Shown: positions 23,250-32,444, numbered from the stretch's first letter. The stretch: DNA of 57,434 nt from an uncultured Eubacterium sp. (GCA_937894585.1 CALBGO010000047.1:1-57434), one strand, 5' to 3'. A program made the numbers and translations. The notes: generated by a model not told the origin, from the sequence alone.

Positions 23250-23909
23250 TCAGTAAGCCATCGGCAGCACATAAACGGCAATGCAGATATAGTGCAGCAC
23301 ACTGCCTGCAAGCACAAACAGATGCCATACGCTGTGCATATATCTGATATTTTTCATGGCATAAAATATCAGACCGCCTGTATAGCTGACGCCTCCCGAA
23401 AGCAGCAGCCAGAATGCCGGCGTCGGCAGCGCATTCACAATATCTTTTACAGCAAAAATGATAGCCCAGCCCATAATCACATAAAGCACAGTTCCGAATT
23501 TTTCCGTCTTTTTCAGATCGTAGGCATTGAGCGCAATCCCGACAATCGCGCAGAGCCAGACAGCGCCCGCCACCATCACGCCTTTTGGATTGCCTTCCAA
23601 AGCAATCAGACAGAAAGGCGTATAGCTTCCGGCAATCAACAGAAAAATGGAAGCATGGTCAAAAACCCTCAGAATCTCTTTCGCCTTCGGCTGCGGCACT
23701 GCATGATACACGGTAGACATAGTATAAAGTACAATCAGTGAAATGCCGTAAATGATGCTGGTCGCAAGACCGAGAGCAGTGTTGTTCAGCACCGAAAGCA
23801 CAATCAGCACAGTCATGCCGCAAACCGCAAGCACTGAGCCGACTCCGTGAGAAATACTGTTAAAAATCTCTTCTCCTACTGTATAACGTTTCAAAACACC
23901 GTCTGTCAT
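23250..23909 (-). CDS. Hemolysin III / PAQR-family membrane protein
   Basis: 219 residues with about seven predicted transmembrane helices. The family signature is visible: EEIFNSISHGVGS near the N-terminus, then YGISLIVLYTMSTVYH, FDHASIFLLIAGSYTPF and HSVWHLFVLAGSVLHY. The conserved histidines, serine and aspartate make up the likely zinc site of PAQR proteins. Bacterial members (TrhA/YqfA) affect membrane energetics; haemolysis is not implied. I use the ATG at 23909 behind GGAGGGG. A sigma-70-type promoter lies upstream. Confidence 0.9.
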   Translation of the reverse strand: MTDGVLKRYTVGEEIFNSISHGVGSVLAVCGMTVLIVLSVLNNTALGLATSIIYGISLIVLYTMSTVYHAVPQPKAKEILRVFDHASIFLLIAGSYTPFCLIALEGNPKGVMVAGAVWLCAIVGIALNAYDLKKTEKFGTVLYVIMGWAIIFAVKDIVNALPTPAFWLLLSGGVSYTGGLIFYAMKNIRYMHSVWHLFVLAGSVLHYICIAVYVLPMAY

Positions 23910-23968
23910 ATCTATCCCCTCCACTCAAAGTTTTATATATTCTTTAATATAGTTTTCATTACTATATT

Positions 23969-23997
23969 ATAGTATATCAGTAACTCCAAATTGTCAA
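23969..23997 (-). promoter_or_regulatory. Sigma-70-type promoter of the hemolysin III-like gene
   Basis: TTGACA (23992-23997) and TACTAT (23969-23974) on the minus strand with a 17-nt spacer. Confidence 0.7.
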
Positions 23998-24118
23998 CAT
24001 AGAAAAGTGTTTTTCCTGTAGATTTCACAAAACATCTTTTTTGCTGTGACTTTGAAAATCCCCGAGGTAACGCACCAATCCGGCAAAAGAATGAAACACC
24101 GGCAATCCCGCTGTTTTT

Positions 24119-25525
24119 TTACACTGTCATAGTTAGAAGCTTTTTCAATGCTTCAATATAAATCAATGTCATTTTTTCTAAACTTTCCAGTGCTAAATAC
24201 TCATTAGCTTCATGCGCCAATTCCTCTTCATCAGGAAACAGCGGGCCGAATGCCACGGCATTTGGAATTGCCCTGGCATAAGTCGCACCACCGATTGCCA
24301 TAGGTCTGCCGCTGTCGTCACCGCTTCCTTTTTGATAAGCTTCCATTAGAATGCCTATAAAACCAGATGCTTCATCTATATATAATCCGTCCATATGGCT
24401 TTTTACGCTCATTTCCATTTCCGCATTCCCGCATGTCTTTTCTATTGCTGCAAAAATCTGTTTCTCCGATACCATAGCCGGATATCTGATGCTGACACCC
24501 AAAGTAATCTTATTCCTCTCCATTTCTATAGTTCCTACATTAAAAGTCAGCTTACCGGAAACTTCATCTTCAAACTTTAATCCAAAGTTCTCTCCATAAT
24601 AATCTGTACCGATATACTGATTGTAAATCCGATATACCGGTGTTATATCAAAATCTCTGTCGGCTTCCTCCAGTACTTTCATCAAAACGCTAATTGCATT
24701 ACAGCCTTTTTCCGGAGACATGGCATGGGTACTCTTTCCTGAAACCGTTACGCGAATGAGTGCATTTTCCTGCACCGCATAAACCTGTTCCTTTGCATTC
24801 AGTTCCGATGTCAGCAATTCGGCTGTCTGTGTATCTTCACAACGCAGATCGCAATATGCTTTATCCGGCACTACATTCTTTGCAGATCCCCCGAAAAGTT
24901 TTTCCACCTTTACATTATAATCTGCAGCATTTTCTATTTCATAAGCAAAATCAACATCTAACAATCCCTTTTCGCAATGAATCAATGGAAAATTTCCGTC
25001 CGGCACGATAGAATAATCCGGAAGTCTGTCGGCTTTTTTCTTGTAGTATTCAATACATCTCCATTCTTCCTCTTCATCACAGCCAATAATAAACCGTACC
25101 GAACAATCCTTTGGAATCAGATTTTCTTCAGCGAGATACTTCACCGCATATATACAGGCAACAATCGGCCCCTTGTCATCCATGGTTCCTCTGCCATATA
25201 GTCTTCCGTTTAACATCTGTATTTCAAAGGGGTGCGTGTCCCATCCTTCTCCTGGCGCAACTACATCGGCATGCCCTAAAATTCCAATCATTTTGCTGCC
25301 GGTTCCAATCGTCATTTCACCTGCATAACCGTCAAAATTTTTCACTTCCATGCCAAAAGATTTTCCTTTGTTCAGAATCCAATTGAGCGCTTCAGCGACT
25401 TTCTCTCCAAAGGGGCTGCCATCCTTTGAGGATTTCGCATCAAATACACTGGAGACTGCCACGAAAGCTTTAATATCGTCAATCATATCCGCCTGATGTT
25501 TTTTTATAAATGTTTCAGATTTCAT
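24119..25525 (-). CDS. PepV-like dipeptidase, M20 family (Sapep type)
   Basis: 468 residues, typical for PepV. Metal-binding motifs of M20 enzymes are present: GILGHADVVAPG, GRGTMDDKGP and IGCDEEEEWR, with the final ligand region around GGATYARAIPNAVAFGP. It cleaves dipeptides with a broad range in the cytosol. GGAGGAAAGG precedes the ATG. It is divergent from the M29/NicX-like gene at 25721, and the two share an intergenic region with a dyad. Confidence 0.9.
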   Translation of the reverse strand: MKSETFIKKHQADMIDDIKAFVAVSSVFDAKSSKDGSPFGEKVAEALNWILNKGKSFGMEVKNFDGYAGEMTIGTGSKMIGILGHADVVAPGEGWDTHPFEIQMLNGRLYGRGTMDDKGPIVACIYAVKYLAEENLIPKDCSVRFIIGCDEEEEWRCIEYYKKKADRLPDYSIVPDGNFPLIHCEKGLLDVDFAYEIENAADYNVKVEKLFGGSAKNVVPDKAYCDLRCEDTQTAELLTSELNAKEQVYAVQENALIRVTVSGKSTHAMSPEKGCNAISVLMKVLEEADRDFDITPVYRIYNQYIGTDYYGENFGLKFEDEVSGKLTFNVGTIEMERNKITLGVSIRYPAMVSEKQIFAAIEKTCGNAEMEMSVKSHMDGLYIDEASGFIGILMEAYQKGSGDDSGRPMAIGGATYARAIPNAVAFGPLFPDEEELAHEANEYLALESLEKMTLIYIEALKKLLTMTV

Positions 25526-25605
25526 TGTAACCTTTCCTCCCTCATATAATATATATCATCCTGTTCTTGTTATTATCATTATATATAATACCGACCTTTT
25601 TTTCG

Positions 25606-25620
25606 TTGTAGTAACTACAA
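25606..25620. promoter_or_regulatory. Perfect dyad in a divergent promoter region
   Basis: TTGTAG-TAA-CTACAA, 86 nt from the PepV-like start and 101 nt from the M29/NicX-like start. Candidate operator for a shared regulator, possibly the PucR protein encoded at 28.3-29.5 kb. Confidence 0.4.
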
Positions 25621-25720
25621 AATAAAGTGATTCAATTTAAAATGATTCTAAAGAAACAATAAACCTCTGTATTTATAATAAAGGCAGATTATAAGTCAAC
25701 AAGTTAAAGGAGGACACATC

Positions 25721-26752
25721 ATGTTAGAATTTGAATTGCAAAAAAGCGCTGATAAGTTAATCAGAGAAATTTTCGGCGTAAAAGAGAAGGAAACTGTTGT
25801 TATCACTGCCGATACAAAATCCAATCCCGTTTTAGTTCAGGCTGTTGCTGCTGCCGTACATAGTGCAGGCGGTTTTCCTGCCGTTATTACCATTGCAACT
25901 CCAAACGGCGTAGGAAAAGCTGCCGATCCTGATATTCCGGTAGATGTACTGACTGCCGCCTTATCAGCAACGGATGTATGGATCGAATTTAACGAACAGT
26001 GGCTTTTATACTCCACACCTTTTGAAATTGCTATGGAGAAAAACAAAAAACTCAGATATATGTGTCTGGTAGATTTTTCTCCGGAGCTTCTAATCCGAAC
26101 TGTTGGAAATATTAATACCGCGCAGCTGAAAGAGTTTATGGAGGCATTCGGAAGCCGTCAGAGACAAGTTAAAGAGATGCGGGTTACTACCCCTGCCGGA
26201 ACTGATGTAAGTTTTATGTTAGATCCTTCTCACACAGTTGCAGTAGACAGCGGTAAAGCTGATGTACCGGGATTCCATATGTGTCCGGGACAGCTGAATG
26301 TAATTCCGAAATTCGGCACCATCAACGGAAAAATCGTATTTGACGGTACAATTACGCCTCCGTTCGGACACATTCCATCACAGCCTGTTGAACTGACAGT
26401 AGAAAACGGCGTCATCGTAAAAATTGAGGGCGGTCATGAAGCTGCAGAGTATGAAAAATTCTTAAAAGGATTTAATGACGAGGGAATGCTGAAAATGGCC
26501 CATATCGCTTACGGCTTCAACCCGGGTGCAAAATTGACCGGCAATGTGGTAGAAGATGAAAGAGTCTGGGGATGCACAGAATGGGGTATCGGATATGTCA
26601 GTGCTCTCGAAGCGCCTCCAATCGGACAGCCTGCCGCTTCTCATACAGACGGTATCTGCCTTAACTCCACCGTTTATTTTGACGGAAAACTGATTATGGA
26701 AAACGGTGTCATCGTAGATCAGGATTTAAAGAAACTGGATCCGACCGTATAA
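25721..26752 (+). CDS. M29/NicX-like metallohydrolase
   Basis: 343 residues. The C-terminal half resembles M29 aminopeptidases and the related NicX-type ring-cleaving dioxygenases: HMCPGQLNVIPKFGTINGKIVFDG, then AHIAYGFNPGAK, ERVWGCTEWGIGYV and HTDGICLNSTVYFDGKLI with likely metal ligands Glu, His and Asp. The N-terminal alpha/beta domain (ETVVITADTKSNP) also fits. The next genes, on the opposite strand, are a cytosine-permease-type transporter and a PucR regulator, which suggests a nitrogen heterocycle or a modified amide as substrate rather than a peptide. TTAAAGGAGG precedes the ATG. Confidence 0.65.
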   Translation: MLEFELQKSADKLIREIFGVKEKETVVITADTKSNPVLVQAVAAAVHSAGGFPAVITIATPNGVGKAADPDIPVDVLTAALSATDVWIEFNEQWLLYSTPFEIAMEKNKKLRYMCLVDFSPELLIRTVGNINTAQLKEFMEAFGSRQRQVKEMRVTTPAGTDVSFMLDPSHTVAVDSGKADVPGFHMCPGQLNVIPKFGTINGKIVFDGTITPPFGHIPSQPVELTVENGVIVKIEGGHEAAEYEKFLKGFNDEGMLKMAHIAYGFNPGAKLTGNVVEDERVWGCTEWGIGYVSALEAPPIGQPAASHTDGICLNSTVYFDGKLIMENGVIVDQDLKKLDPTV

Positions 26753-26777
26753 ATCCTCAGATGCTGCAAAACTCAAG

Positions 26778-26810
26778 CCTGTATGCACAAGATGTACATA
26801 CAGGTTTTTT
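26778..26810 (+). terminator. Intrinsic terminator of the M29/NicX-like gene
   Basis: CCTGTATG pairs with CATACAGG, followed by TTTTTT, 26 nt after the stop. Confidence 0.8.
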
Positions 26811-26870
26811 AATGCAATCGAAACCGTCCGGTATACCCGATTATATAAGTCCTCCGGTTTTTCCAAAATA

Positions 26871-26910
26871 AAAACTTCTGCACCCGGAATGTATGTCCAA
26901 ATACAGAAGC
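26871..26910 (-). terminator. Intrinsic terminator of the NCS1 permease gene
   Basis: On the minus strand CTTCTG pairs with CAGAAG around a 25-nt loop, followed by TTTTTATTTT, just past the permease stop. Confidence 0.6.
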
Positions 26911-26934
26911 TTTCTGTTATGTAATTCTCATCTT

Positions 26935-28215
26935 TCAGCACTGTTTGTCCTGTGGTCTCCCCACAGTCTTTGCAAGGAGAACATATAAACATCCCGCTGC
27001 AATAATACCCTGCGCAAAAGGTACGCCATACGGAATGAGTTTGATTACAGCATAGCCTGTCAGCCAGGATATGATACCAAGCCAGTTAAATCCTTCAGAT
27101 ACTTTAAAATTCTCCGGTTTTGCTTTATTCACAATCCAGTAATCTGCTAAAATAACCCCCATAGTCGGCAGCATCAGATCACCAAGCACATAGAGGAAGT
27201 CTTCAAAATGTGCGGCAAAACCGGTAAGTGCACAAATCGTTCCGATTACACCGGAAATCATCGTCGCTGCAGCTCTTTTATCATCTTTCAGATTAAACAT
27301 CATAACTGCATTAATGCCTCCAGAATAGGCATTTGTCGTATTTGTCGTCCAAGTTGCTGCAATCAAGACCAGCATACCGAGTACCGGGATTCCGATTTCA
27401 CAGAACACAATGGTGATATCATACTGCTGTGCAACCTTCGTCATAACAGCACCCAGTACAATCATTAAAATTCCTGCAGGCGCAACTCCAATAGAACTGG
27501 AGAGAATAGTATCTTTTCGTGTCGCCTGATACCGTGTAATATCTGATGCCGCTAAGCACCCTGCAGCCATAAAGCTGACAGTCAAAACAATTCCGTCCAC
27601 AAAGGACATGGTTATTTCAGGAGGATCTACCCCAAGACCTGTGACTCCATATTTATTGACTGCCATAATCGTACCTGCAATCGTGATAACAAACAGTGCC
27701 GGAACAGCGATTTTATTCAGCTTATCCAGTGCATTGATCCCGTATACTGCCGTAACAAGCATAATAGCACCCCATACTGCAGAAGATAACCATACCGGAA
27801 CGGAAAGTCCGAAGAATTCTGTCATCAAATTAGAAAATGCACTTCCGCACACATCGTTTTGCACGGCAAACCAGCCGATCATAGAAATAAATATCAATGT
27901 GCTGATAATAAAGCGAGAGCCTTTCTTTCCAAATCCTCCCAAAGTAGTCATACAGGTCGGAACACCCAGATCGCTTCCGATAATACCCATAAGACTAAAC
28001 AGAATAATAACGATAATATAGCCGACTATCCCGGAAGAAATCGCAAAAGTAAGCGGCATTGCACCAGCTAACATCCCCCCAAGCATCAAGCTCGGTACAC
28101 AAATCATAATTCCAGCCTGCATAAAAGCAACAGAAATCCAGCTTTTTCTCTCCTCTGCAGGTACCTCAGTCAGTGTCGTTGTTTCCATGGTGTGCTTCTT
28201 TGGTTTATCACTCAT
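26935..28215 (-). CDS. NCS1-family permease (cytosine/purine permease type)
   Basis: 426 residues with about twelve transmembrane helices. It has the CodB-like pattern: a GIMICVPSLMLGGMLAGAMP first helix region, GSDLGVPTCMTTLGGFGKKG, and FMAAGCLAASDITRY, which carries residues of the sodium and substrate sites. NCS1 carriers import nucleobases, hydantoins or related heterocycles. AGGAGG precedes the ATG. It follows the pucR-like gene on the same strand with a gap of 115 nt, so PucR control is plausible. Confidence 0.88.
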   Translation of the reverse strand: MSDKPKKHTMETTTLTEVPAEERKSWISVAFMQAGIMICVPSLMLGGMLAGAMPLTFAISSGIVGYIIVIILFSLMGIIGSDLGVPTCMTTLGGFGKKGSRFIISTLIFISMIGWFAVQNDVCGSAFSNLMTEFFGLSVPVWLSSAVWGAIMLVTAVYGINALDKLNKIAVPALFVITIAGTIMAVNKYGVTGLGVDPPEITMSFVDGIVLTVSFMAAGCLAASDITRYQATRKDTILSSSIGVAPAGILMIVLGAVMTKVAQQYDITIVFCEIGIPVLGMLVLIAATWTTNTTNAYSGGINAVMMFNLKDDKRAAATMISGVIGTICALTGFAAHFEDFLYVLGDLMLPTMGVILADYWIVNKAKPENFKVSEGFNWLGIISWLTGYAVIKLIPYGVPFAQGIIAAGCLYVLLAKTVGRPQDKQC

Positions 28216-28330
28216 AAGAAAACCTCCTTCAGTTTTTCTAAATTTTACAGAAAATTGATTCGATTTTCTTTGTCCTGCTTTTAATTTGCCACTGTTTTTT
28301 TTGAAATTATTACAAGCCTATTATTACAAG

Positions 28331-29488
28331 TCAGCATTTCCGATTCAGCAGTATCCGCAGTTTTACTGCAATTGCAATGGTTTCATTGAATTTAACAGTA
28401 TCATTCTCCATATGCAACGCACTTTTAACACGATTCACTCGATACCGTATAGTATTTACATGCTGATTCAACTGCTCTGCTGTCAGCTTAAAATCTCCCG
28501 AATTCGCTACATATTTTTCAATTGTTAAAATAATTTCCGGCAGATTTTCTTCTGCAATCTTCGTCCGCAGCGCTGCCAGATAAGCATCATAATAGTCTTC
28601 CGCCTCTTGTGTATCTTTAATAGTAGTCAAAAGCTGCATAGAAGAAAGCGCATCATAACTTCTGACCGTCATATTCATCGCCTTCGCAGTTTCCAATGCC
28701 AGTTTTGCTTCTTTCAACGCCTTATGACAGGCTTCCTTTTGAAAAAAACGACTGTAACCGATAACAGGGTTGTCAAGAAATTCTTTAATACGAACGAGAC
28801 AGGTTTCAAGAATCATTGCCGCCTTCTCCTGCCTATCCTCACTAAGAAGTATGACCATACCCTGTTCCGTCCTGACAAAAATATCATTTTCCCTTTTAAA
28901 ATAATAGTTTTGCAGCTCTATCTGAGCGACGTCAGAATTAAATATGCCTTGTATAAAAATAGCTCTGATATACTTTTTTACCATAGGATTGATACTGTAA
29001 AGCACCTCGCTGCGTGCTGCGTCACTGAGATCTTCATACATAATTTTATCCAGACGAAGCTTATTAATGGTATTATATGTATCAAAAGTAATATATCTAT
29101 GTACGGTATCAATAATTGCCGCATAAGGATAATCTTCCGGTATCAGCACAACCGGAAACCGGCTCTCATCACACATTTTGAGAAGTCCCGGTGTCAAAAG
29201 ATCAATTCTGTCATCAGTAACAACAAGCAGTCCTGCTGCTCCGGATTGGATTTGACATTCCAGATAAAAACGCAGAGCCTGATCGTCAACTTCATCACGA
29301 AACTGCTCCAGGCAGGTGATAAACAGATCTCCTTCGCAGAAAATCTTATGCTCCAGACTGCTTGGAACACAAGGGCAGTCAAAAACCGATATTCGCTTTA
29401 CACTTCGTGTAAGACCGTCTCTGCCTGCCAATACACAACTGTTTTCAAAAAGCTTATCCATTAAAAGAGTTCTCATCTCTATATTCAT
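28331..29488 (-). CDS. PucR-family transcriptional regulator
   Basis: 385 residues. The N-terminal PucR ligand domain (LAGRDGLTRSVKRISVFDCPC, then FCEGDLFITCL) is followed by a GGDEF-like middle region and a C-terminal helix-turn-helix (LTAEQLNQHVNTIRYRVNRVK). Members usually activate nitrogen-compound or purine catabolism genes in response to the substrate. The NCS1 permease downstream is the obvious target. A GGAG site precedes the ATG and a sigma-70-type promoter lies about 40 nt upstream. Confidence 0.88.
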   Translation of the reverse strand: MNIEMRTLLMDKLFENSCVLAGRDGLTRSVKRISVFDCPCVPSSLEHKIFCEGDLFITCLEQFRDEVDDQALRFYLECQIQSGAAGLLVVTDDRIDLLTPGLLKMCDESRFPVVLIPEDYPYAAIIDTVHRYITFDTYNTINKLRLDKIMYEDLSDAARSEVLYSINPMVKKYIRAIFIQGIFNSDVAQIELQNYYFKRENDIFVRTEQGMVILLSEDRQEKAAMILETCLVRIKEFLDNPVIGYSRFFQKEACHKALKEAKLALETAKAMNMTVRSYDALSSMQLLTTIKDTQEAEDYYDAYLAALRTKIAEENLPEIILTIEKYVANSGDFKLTAEQLNQHVNTIRYRVNRVKSALHMENDTVKFNETIAIAVKLRILLNRKC

Positions 29489-29526
29489 TTCATTTCTCCT
29501 GCTCTTTGCACCTGATTCGTAATACT

Positions 29527-29554
29527 ATTATAACTGACAGCCATGATTTTTCAA
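29527..29554 (-). promoter_or_regulatory. Sigma-70-type promoter of the PucR gene
   Basis: TTGAAA (29549-29554) and TATAAT (29527-29532) on the minus strand with a 16-nt spacer. Confidence 0.6.
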
Positions 29555-29570
29555 TAGGAAGAGAATGATA

Positions 29571-29602
29571 AAATCCCCCATATCACAAAGTCTGGGGGAT
29601 TT
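29571..29602 (-). terminator. Intrinsic terminator of scfAB
   Basis: AAATCCCCC pairs with GGGGGATTT, followed on the minus strand by TATC and preceded by AT-rich sequence. It lies about 70 nt past the scfB stop. Confidence 0.7.
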
Positions 29603-29672
29603 ATTGATTTTCTCTTCAGATTTTATAATACACTTTAATAATGCCGCTGCAGAAAACTCCCACACACCGAAA

Positions 29673-31049
29673 TTATGCTTCTTCCTGCATGGCAATCTGC
29701 ATCATAATGGCGCATTCCATTCTCTTTTTGAAAAGCTCGCATCCGTATTCATACACGCCGCGGATATCGCCGGTCGCATGATAAGCATTGGCTGCGCAGC
29801 CGCCGCTGCAGTACAGTCTGGCCCAGCAGTCACGGCATTCTTCGCGGGCATAGACATTGCACATCTTGAAGTCCTGTCGCACAGGTTCGTTGGTAATGCC
29901 GTTCCAGATATCGCCCATTTTGTACTTTTCATCGCCGACAAACTGGTGACACGGGTACAGGTCGCCCCATGGCGTCACTGCAAAATACTCCGTACCGGAG
30001 CCGCAGCCTGAAATTCTCTTGTAAATACAAGGTCCGTGCGTCAGATCAATCATATAATGATAGAACGTAAAGCCGTTTCCTGCCTTCTTTCTCCGAATCA
30101 TCTCTTTCGCCAGAATCTCGTACTGTTCAAAGAGTTTCGGCAGATCTTCCTCGGTCAAAGCAAAAGGATCATCCGGCGGGCATACGACAGGCTCCATGGA
30201 AAGCTCCGTAAAGCCCAGGTCTGCCATATGGAAAATATCCTCGGTAAAGTCCACATTGTTGTGGGTGAAAGTGCCCCGCATATAATAGTCTTTGCCGCCG
30301 CGGGATTCCACCAGCTTCTTGAACTTCGGCACAATCATATCATAACTGCCTTCGTCATTGATGGTGCGGCGCAGTCTGTCGTGAACCTCTTTCCGACCGT
30401 CCAGCGAAAGCACTACATTGTGCATCTCTTTATTGGCAAATTCAATGACATCGTCATTGATGCCGACGCCGTTTGTCGTCAGCGTGAATCGGAAATTCTT
30501 TCCATGCTCTTTCTCTATGCTGCGGGCATAGTTCACCAGATCTTTAACAACCTGCCAGTTCATCAGCGGCTCTCCGCCGAAAAAGTCCACTTCCAGATTT
30601 CTGCGGTCTCCGGAATTTTCAATCAGAAAATCCAGCGCCCGCTTTCCGGTTTCAAAACTCATCAGCCCGCGTTCACCGTTGAAATTACCCTGACTGGCAA
30701 AGCAGTAGGTGCAGTTTAAGTTGCAGGTATGCGCCACATGCAGACACAGCGCCTTGACTTCCGTATGGCGGTTTTTCAGATCGTAAGCATTCGGCTCGTA
30801 AATATCCTCTGTAAAGAGTTTTCTCTGTTTTCTCAGTTCCTCAATATCGTCTATGACTTCCAGAACTTCCTCGCGGCTTACATCAGGCTGCTCGGCGTAT
30901 TTATCCAGTATTTTATCTACTAAAGCTTCTTTTTCCTCTGTAAAATAATCATGGATGATGTCATAAGCAACATCATCCACTACATGTACTGAACCGCTAT
31001 AAATGTCTAAAACGATATTGTATCCGTTTAATTTATACTGGTGTATCAT
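29673..31049 (-). CDS. scfB: SCIFF peptide radical SAM maturase
   Basis: 458 residues. The radical SAM motif CNLNCTYC is near residue 108, followed by the FFGGEPLMN motif. The C-terminal SPASM/twitch region has the expected cysteines (GCGSG, YPCHQF, CNVYAREECRDCWARLYCSGGC). An N-terminal peptide-binding domain precedes the barrel. The enzyme makes thioether cross-links from the cysteines of its precursor. The start lies one base after the scfA stop, so the two genes are translationally coupled. This pair is nearly universal in Clostridia and supports the taxonomic placement. Confidence 0.95.
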   Translation of the reverse strand: MIHQYKLNGYNIVLDIYSGSVHVVDDVAYDIIHDYFTEEKEALVDKILDKYAEQPDVSREEVLEVIDDIEELRKQRKLFTEDIYEPNAYDLKNRHTEVKALCLHVAHTCNLNCTYCFASQGNFNGERGLMSFETGKRALDFLIENSGDRRNLEVDFFGGEPLMNWQVVKDLVNYARSIEKEHGKNFRFTLTTNGVGINDDVIEFANKEMHNVVLSLDGRKEVHDRLRRTINDEGSYDMIVPKFKKLVESRGGKDYYMRGTFTHNNVDFTEDIFHMADLGFTELSMEPVVCPPDDPFALTEEDLPKLFEQYEILAKEMIRRKKAGNGFTFYHYMIDLTHGPCIYKRISGCGSGTEYFAVTPWGDLYPCHQFVGDEKYKMGDIWNGITNEPVRQDFKMCNVYAREECRDCWARLYCSGGCAANAYHATGDIRGVYEYGCELFKKRMECAIMMQIAMQEEA

Positions 31050-31050
31050 C

Positions 31051-31194
31051 TTAGTTCTTGTTCTCGCATTCCTGATTTGCTACGCCGCAGGAAGTCTTGC
31101 AGGCAGACTGGCAGGAAGTCTGGCATTCGCCGCAGCCGCCGTTCTTCATGCTCTGTTCCAGGTTTCTTGTTTCGATTGTCTTAATTCTTTTCAT
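31051..31194 (-). CDS. scfA: SCIFF ranthipeptide precursor
   Basis: 47 residues, found by reading the minus strand upstream of the maturase. The leader begins MKRIKTIETRNLEQS, and the core holds six cysteines at positions 21, 23, 28, 32, 36 and 43, the six-cysteines-in-forty-five pattern that names the family. The core is rich in Gly, Ser, Thr and Gln. scfB forms thioether bridges on it. The mature role is unsettled; quorum-type signalling has been proposed for clostridial ranthipeptides. Identity of the reading frame and the one-base spacing to scfB leave little doubt. Confidence 0.95.
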   Translation of the reverse strand: MKRIKTIETRNLEQSMKNGGCGECQTSCQSACKTSCGVANQECENKN

Positions 31195-31307
31195 CTCTAT
31201 TTCTACCTTTCTATTACAATATATTTATGGTTAATATCCCTTACAGCCAGTAAGGAATTATCCATCTTGTTGCTTAAGCTATTCTTTATTGTAATCCACT
31301 GGTTTCT

Positions 31308-31336
31308 ATCTTACCGATTTTCTCAGGGATTGTCAA
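31308..31336 (-). promoter_or_regulatory. Sigma-70-type promoter of scfAB
   Basis: TTGACA (31331-31336) and TAAGAT (31308-31313) on the minus strand, 17-nt spacer. The leader of about 110 nt contains a CCTTAC-TGGCT-GTAAGG hairpin near 31245. Confidence 0.7.
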
Positions 31337-31440
31337 GAGTCTGACCCGGTTTTACACAGGCTTTACGCAAGTTTTACCTGAACATGATTGTTAATTCTTC
31401 ACTGAAAACCTATACTGAAATCAGAAAAATAACCGCTCTT

Positions 31441-31472
31441 AAATCTGCAGCAGAAATCTGTGCTGCGGATTT
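31441..31472 (-). terminator. Terminator-like hairpin after the PyrK-like gene
   Basis: AAATCCGCAGCA pairs with TGCTGCAGATTT (one wobble) around an 8-nt loop, 31 nt after the PyrK-like stop. The following U-run is weak. Confidence 0.5.
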
Positions 31473-31502
31473 ATATTGCTTCTCTTTTATATGCGCCACC
31501 GG

Positions 31503-32444
31503 TCAATCTCTCATTTTACACCTGTGAACAGTTTTCCCGTTTTCATCGGTACATGTACAGGCTCCGCAGGTTCCTTCTCCGCAGCAGAAATTGGCATCGG
31601 CGGGCCGCACCACTTTTTGCTCCGCCGCTTTTTGAATCAAATCCGCATAATACGGTGAAGTCAGAGCCAGTACATTGGCATTTTCAAAAGCACCGCTTTC
31701 ATCGCGGGCCTCACCCATACAGTCTTCTGCAAAACTGCGTATTTCCACAGACTCTGCCGGAAGATCTCCGAAATAGTCATAGAAAAAATCATAGCCGACT
31801 TTATCCAAATCCGCATAGATTCTCATATCCGACAGCCATTTTGTATAGCGGCTGCCGCCGTCCAGAAAATTTCTGAAGGGCGCTGCGGCGATTCCTTTCA
31901 CAAAGACCACTGCTTTTTCCGCATTTTCCCGCAAAGCTGCCAGCCCGCGCAGACCGTTGTAATACACACCGCGCACCCAGATTTTCATACCGAAATTCCC
32001 GCTTCTTTCCGCAGCGTGAAGTATACTTGCGCTCTTAACACCGCACCTGCTGATTCCCAAATGAATCCGCTCTTCTTCCGGTTCTGCTTTCAAAACAGAT
32101 ACAGGCATATCATGCCATCTGCTCTCCCCTTCGGCTCTGACGAAAACATAAGCGCCTGCAGTCTGCGCCTTCTGGCAAAATCCTTTTTCTGCCTTTATCA
32201 CCAGCACCTTGAAGTCCTCACTGTAAGTTTTCACTGTTTCCACCTGCATCAGTCTTTCTCTGCGGCCTGCCACCTGTTTTCTGCCGTTCTGCACATAAAG
32301 AGAATAGATACAGGAGCCCGGAAAACTGCAGTCATCACAAGTTCCGCCCGCCAGTTTCGCACAGACCGGGCAGGCTCCGTACTCTGCAAGTTCACATGGG
32401 CAGCCTTCTCTTCCTGCGTCCACACACTTACTTTTCATTCTCAA
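31503..32444 (-). CDS. PyrK-like Fe-S/flavin electron-transfer protein
   Basis: 313 residues. The C-terminus carries CCGEGTCGACTC...C, the 2Fe-2S cluster loop found in PyrK and related dihydroorotate-dehydrogenase electron-transfer subunits. The preceding central part fits the ferredoxin-reductase fold but lacks an obvious RxYS FAD motif. The first 50 residues are unusual: about eight cysteines in a compact block (CPCELAEYGACPVCAKLAGG and on) that could hold another metal centre. The gene overlaps the upstream dacF-like gene by 17 nt. The redox partner is unknown. Confidence 0.6.
   Translation of the reverse strand: MRMKSKCVDAGREGCPCELAEYGACPVCAKLAGGTCDDCSFPGSCIYSLYVQNGRKQVAGRRERLMQVETVKTYSEDFKVLVIKAEKGFCQKAQTAGAYVFVRAEGESRWHDMPVSVLKAEPEEERIHLGISRCGVKSASILHAAERSGNFGMKIWVRGVYYNGLRGLAALRENAEKAVVFVKGIAAAPFRNFLDGGSRYTKWLSDMRIYADLDKVGYDFFYDYFGDLPAESVEIRSFAEDCMGEARDESGAFENANVLALTSPYYADLIQKAAEQKVVRPADANFCCGEGTCGACTCTDENGKTVHRCKMRD

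Noticed and set aside
26726..26992. 88-codon minus-strand frame between the NicX-like gene and the permease
   Set aside because: It runs through two terminator hairpins and into the permease 3' end; not credible as a gene.
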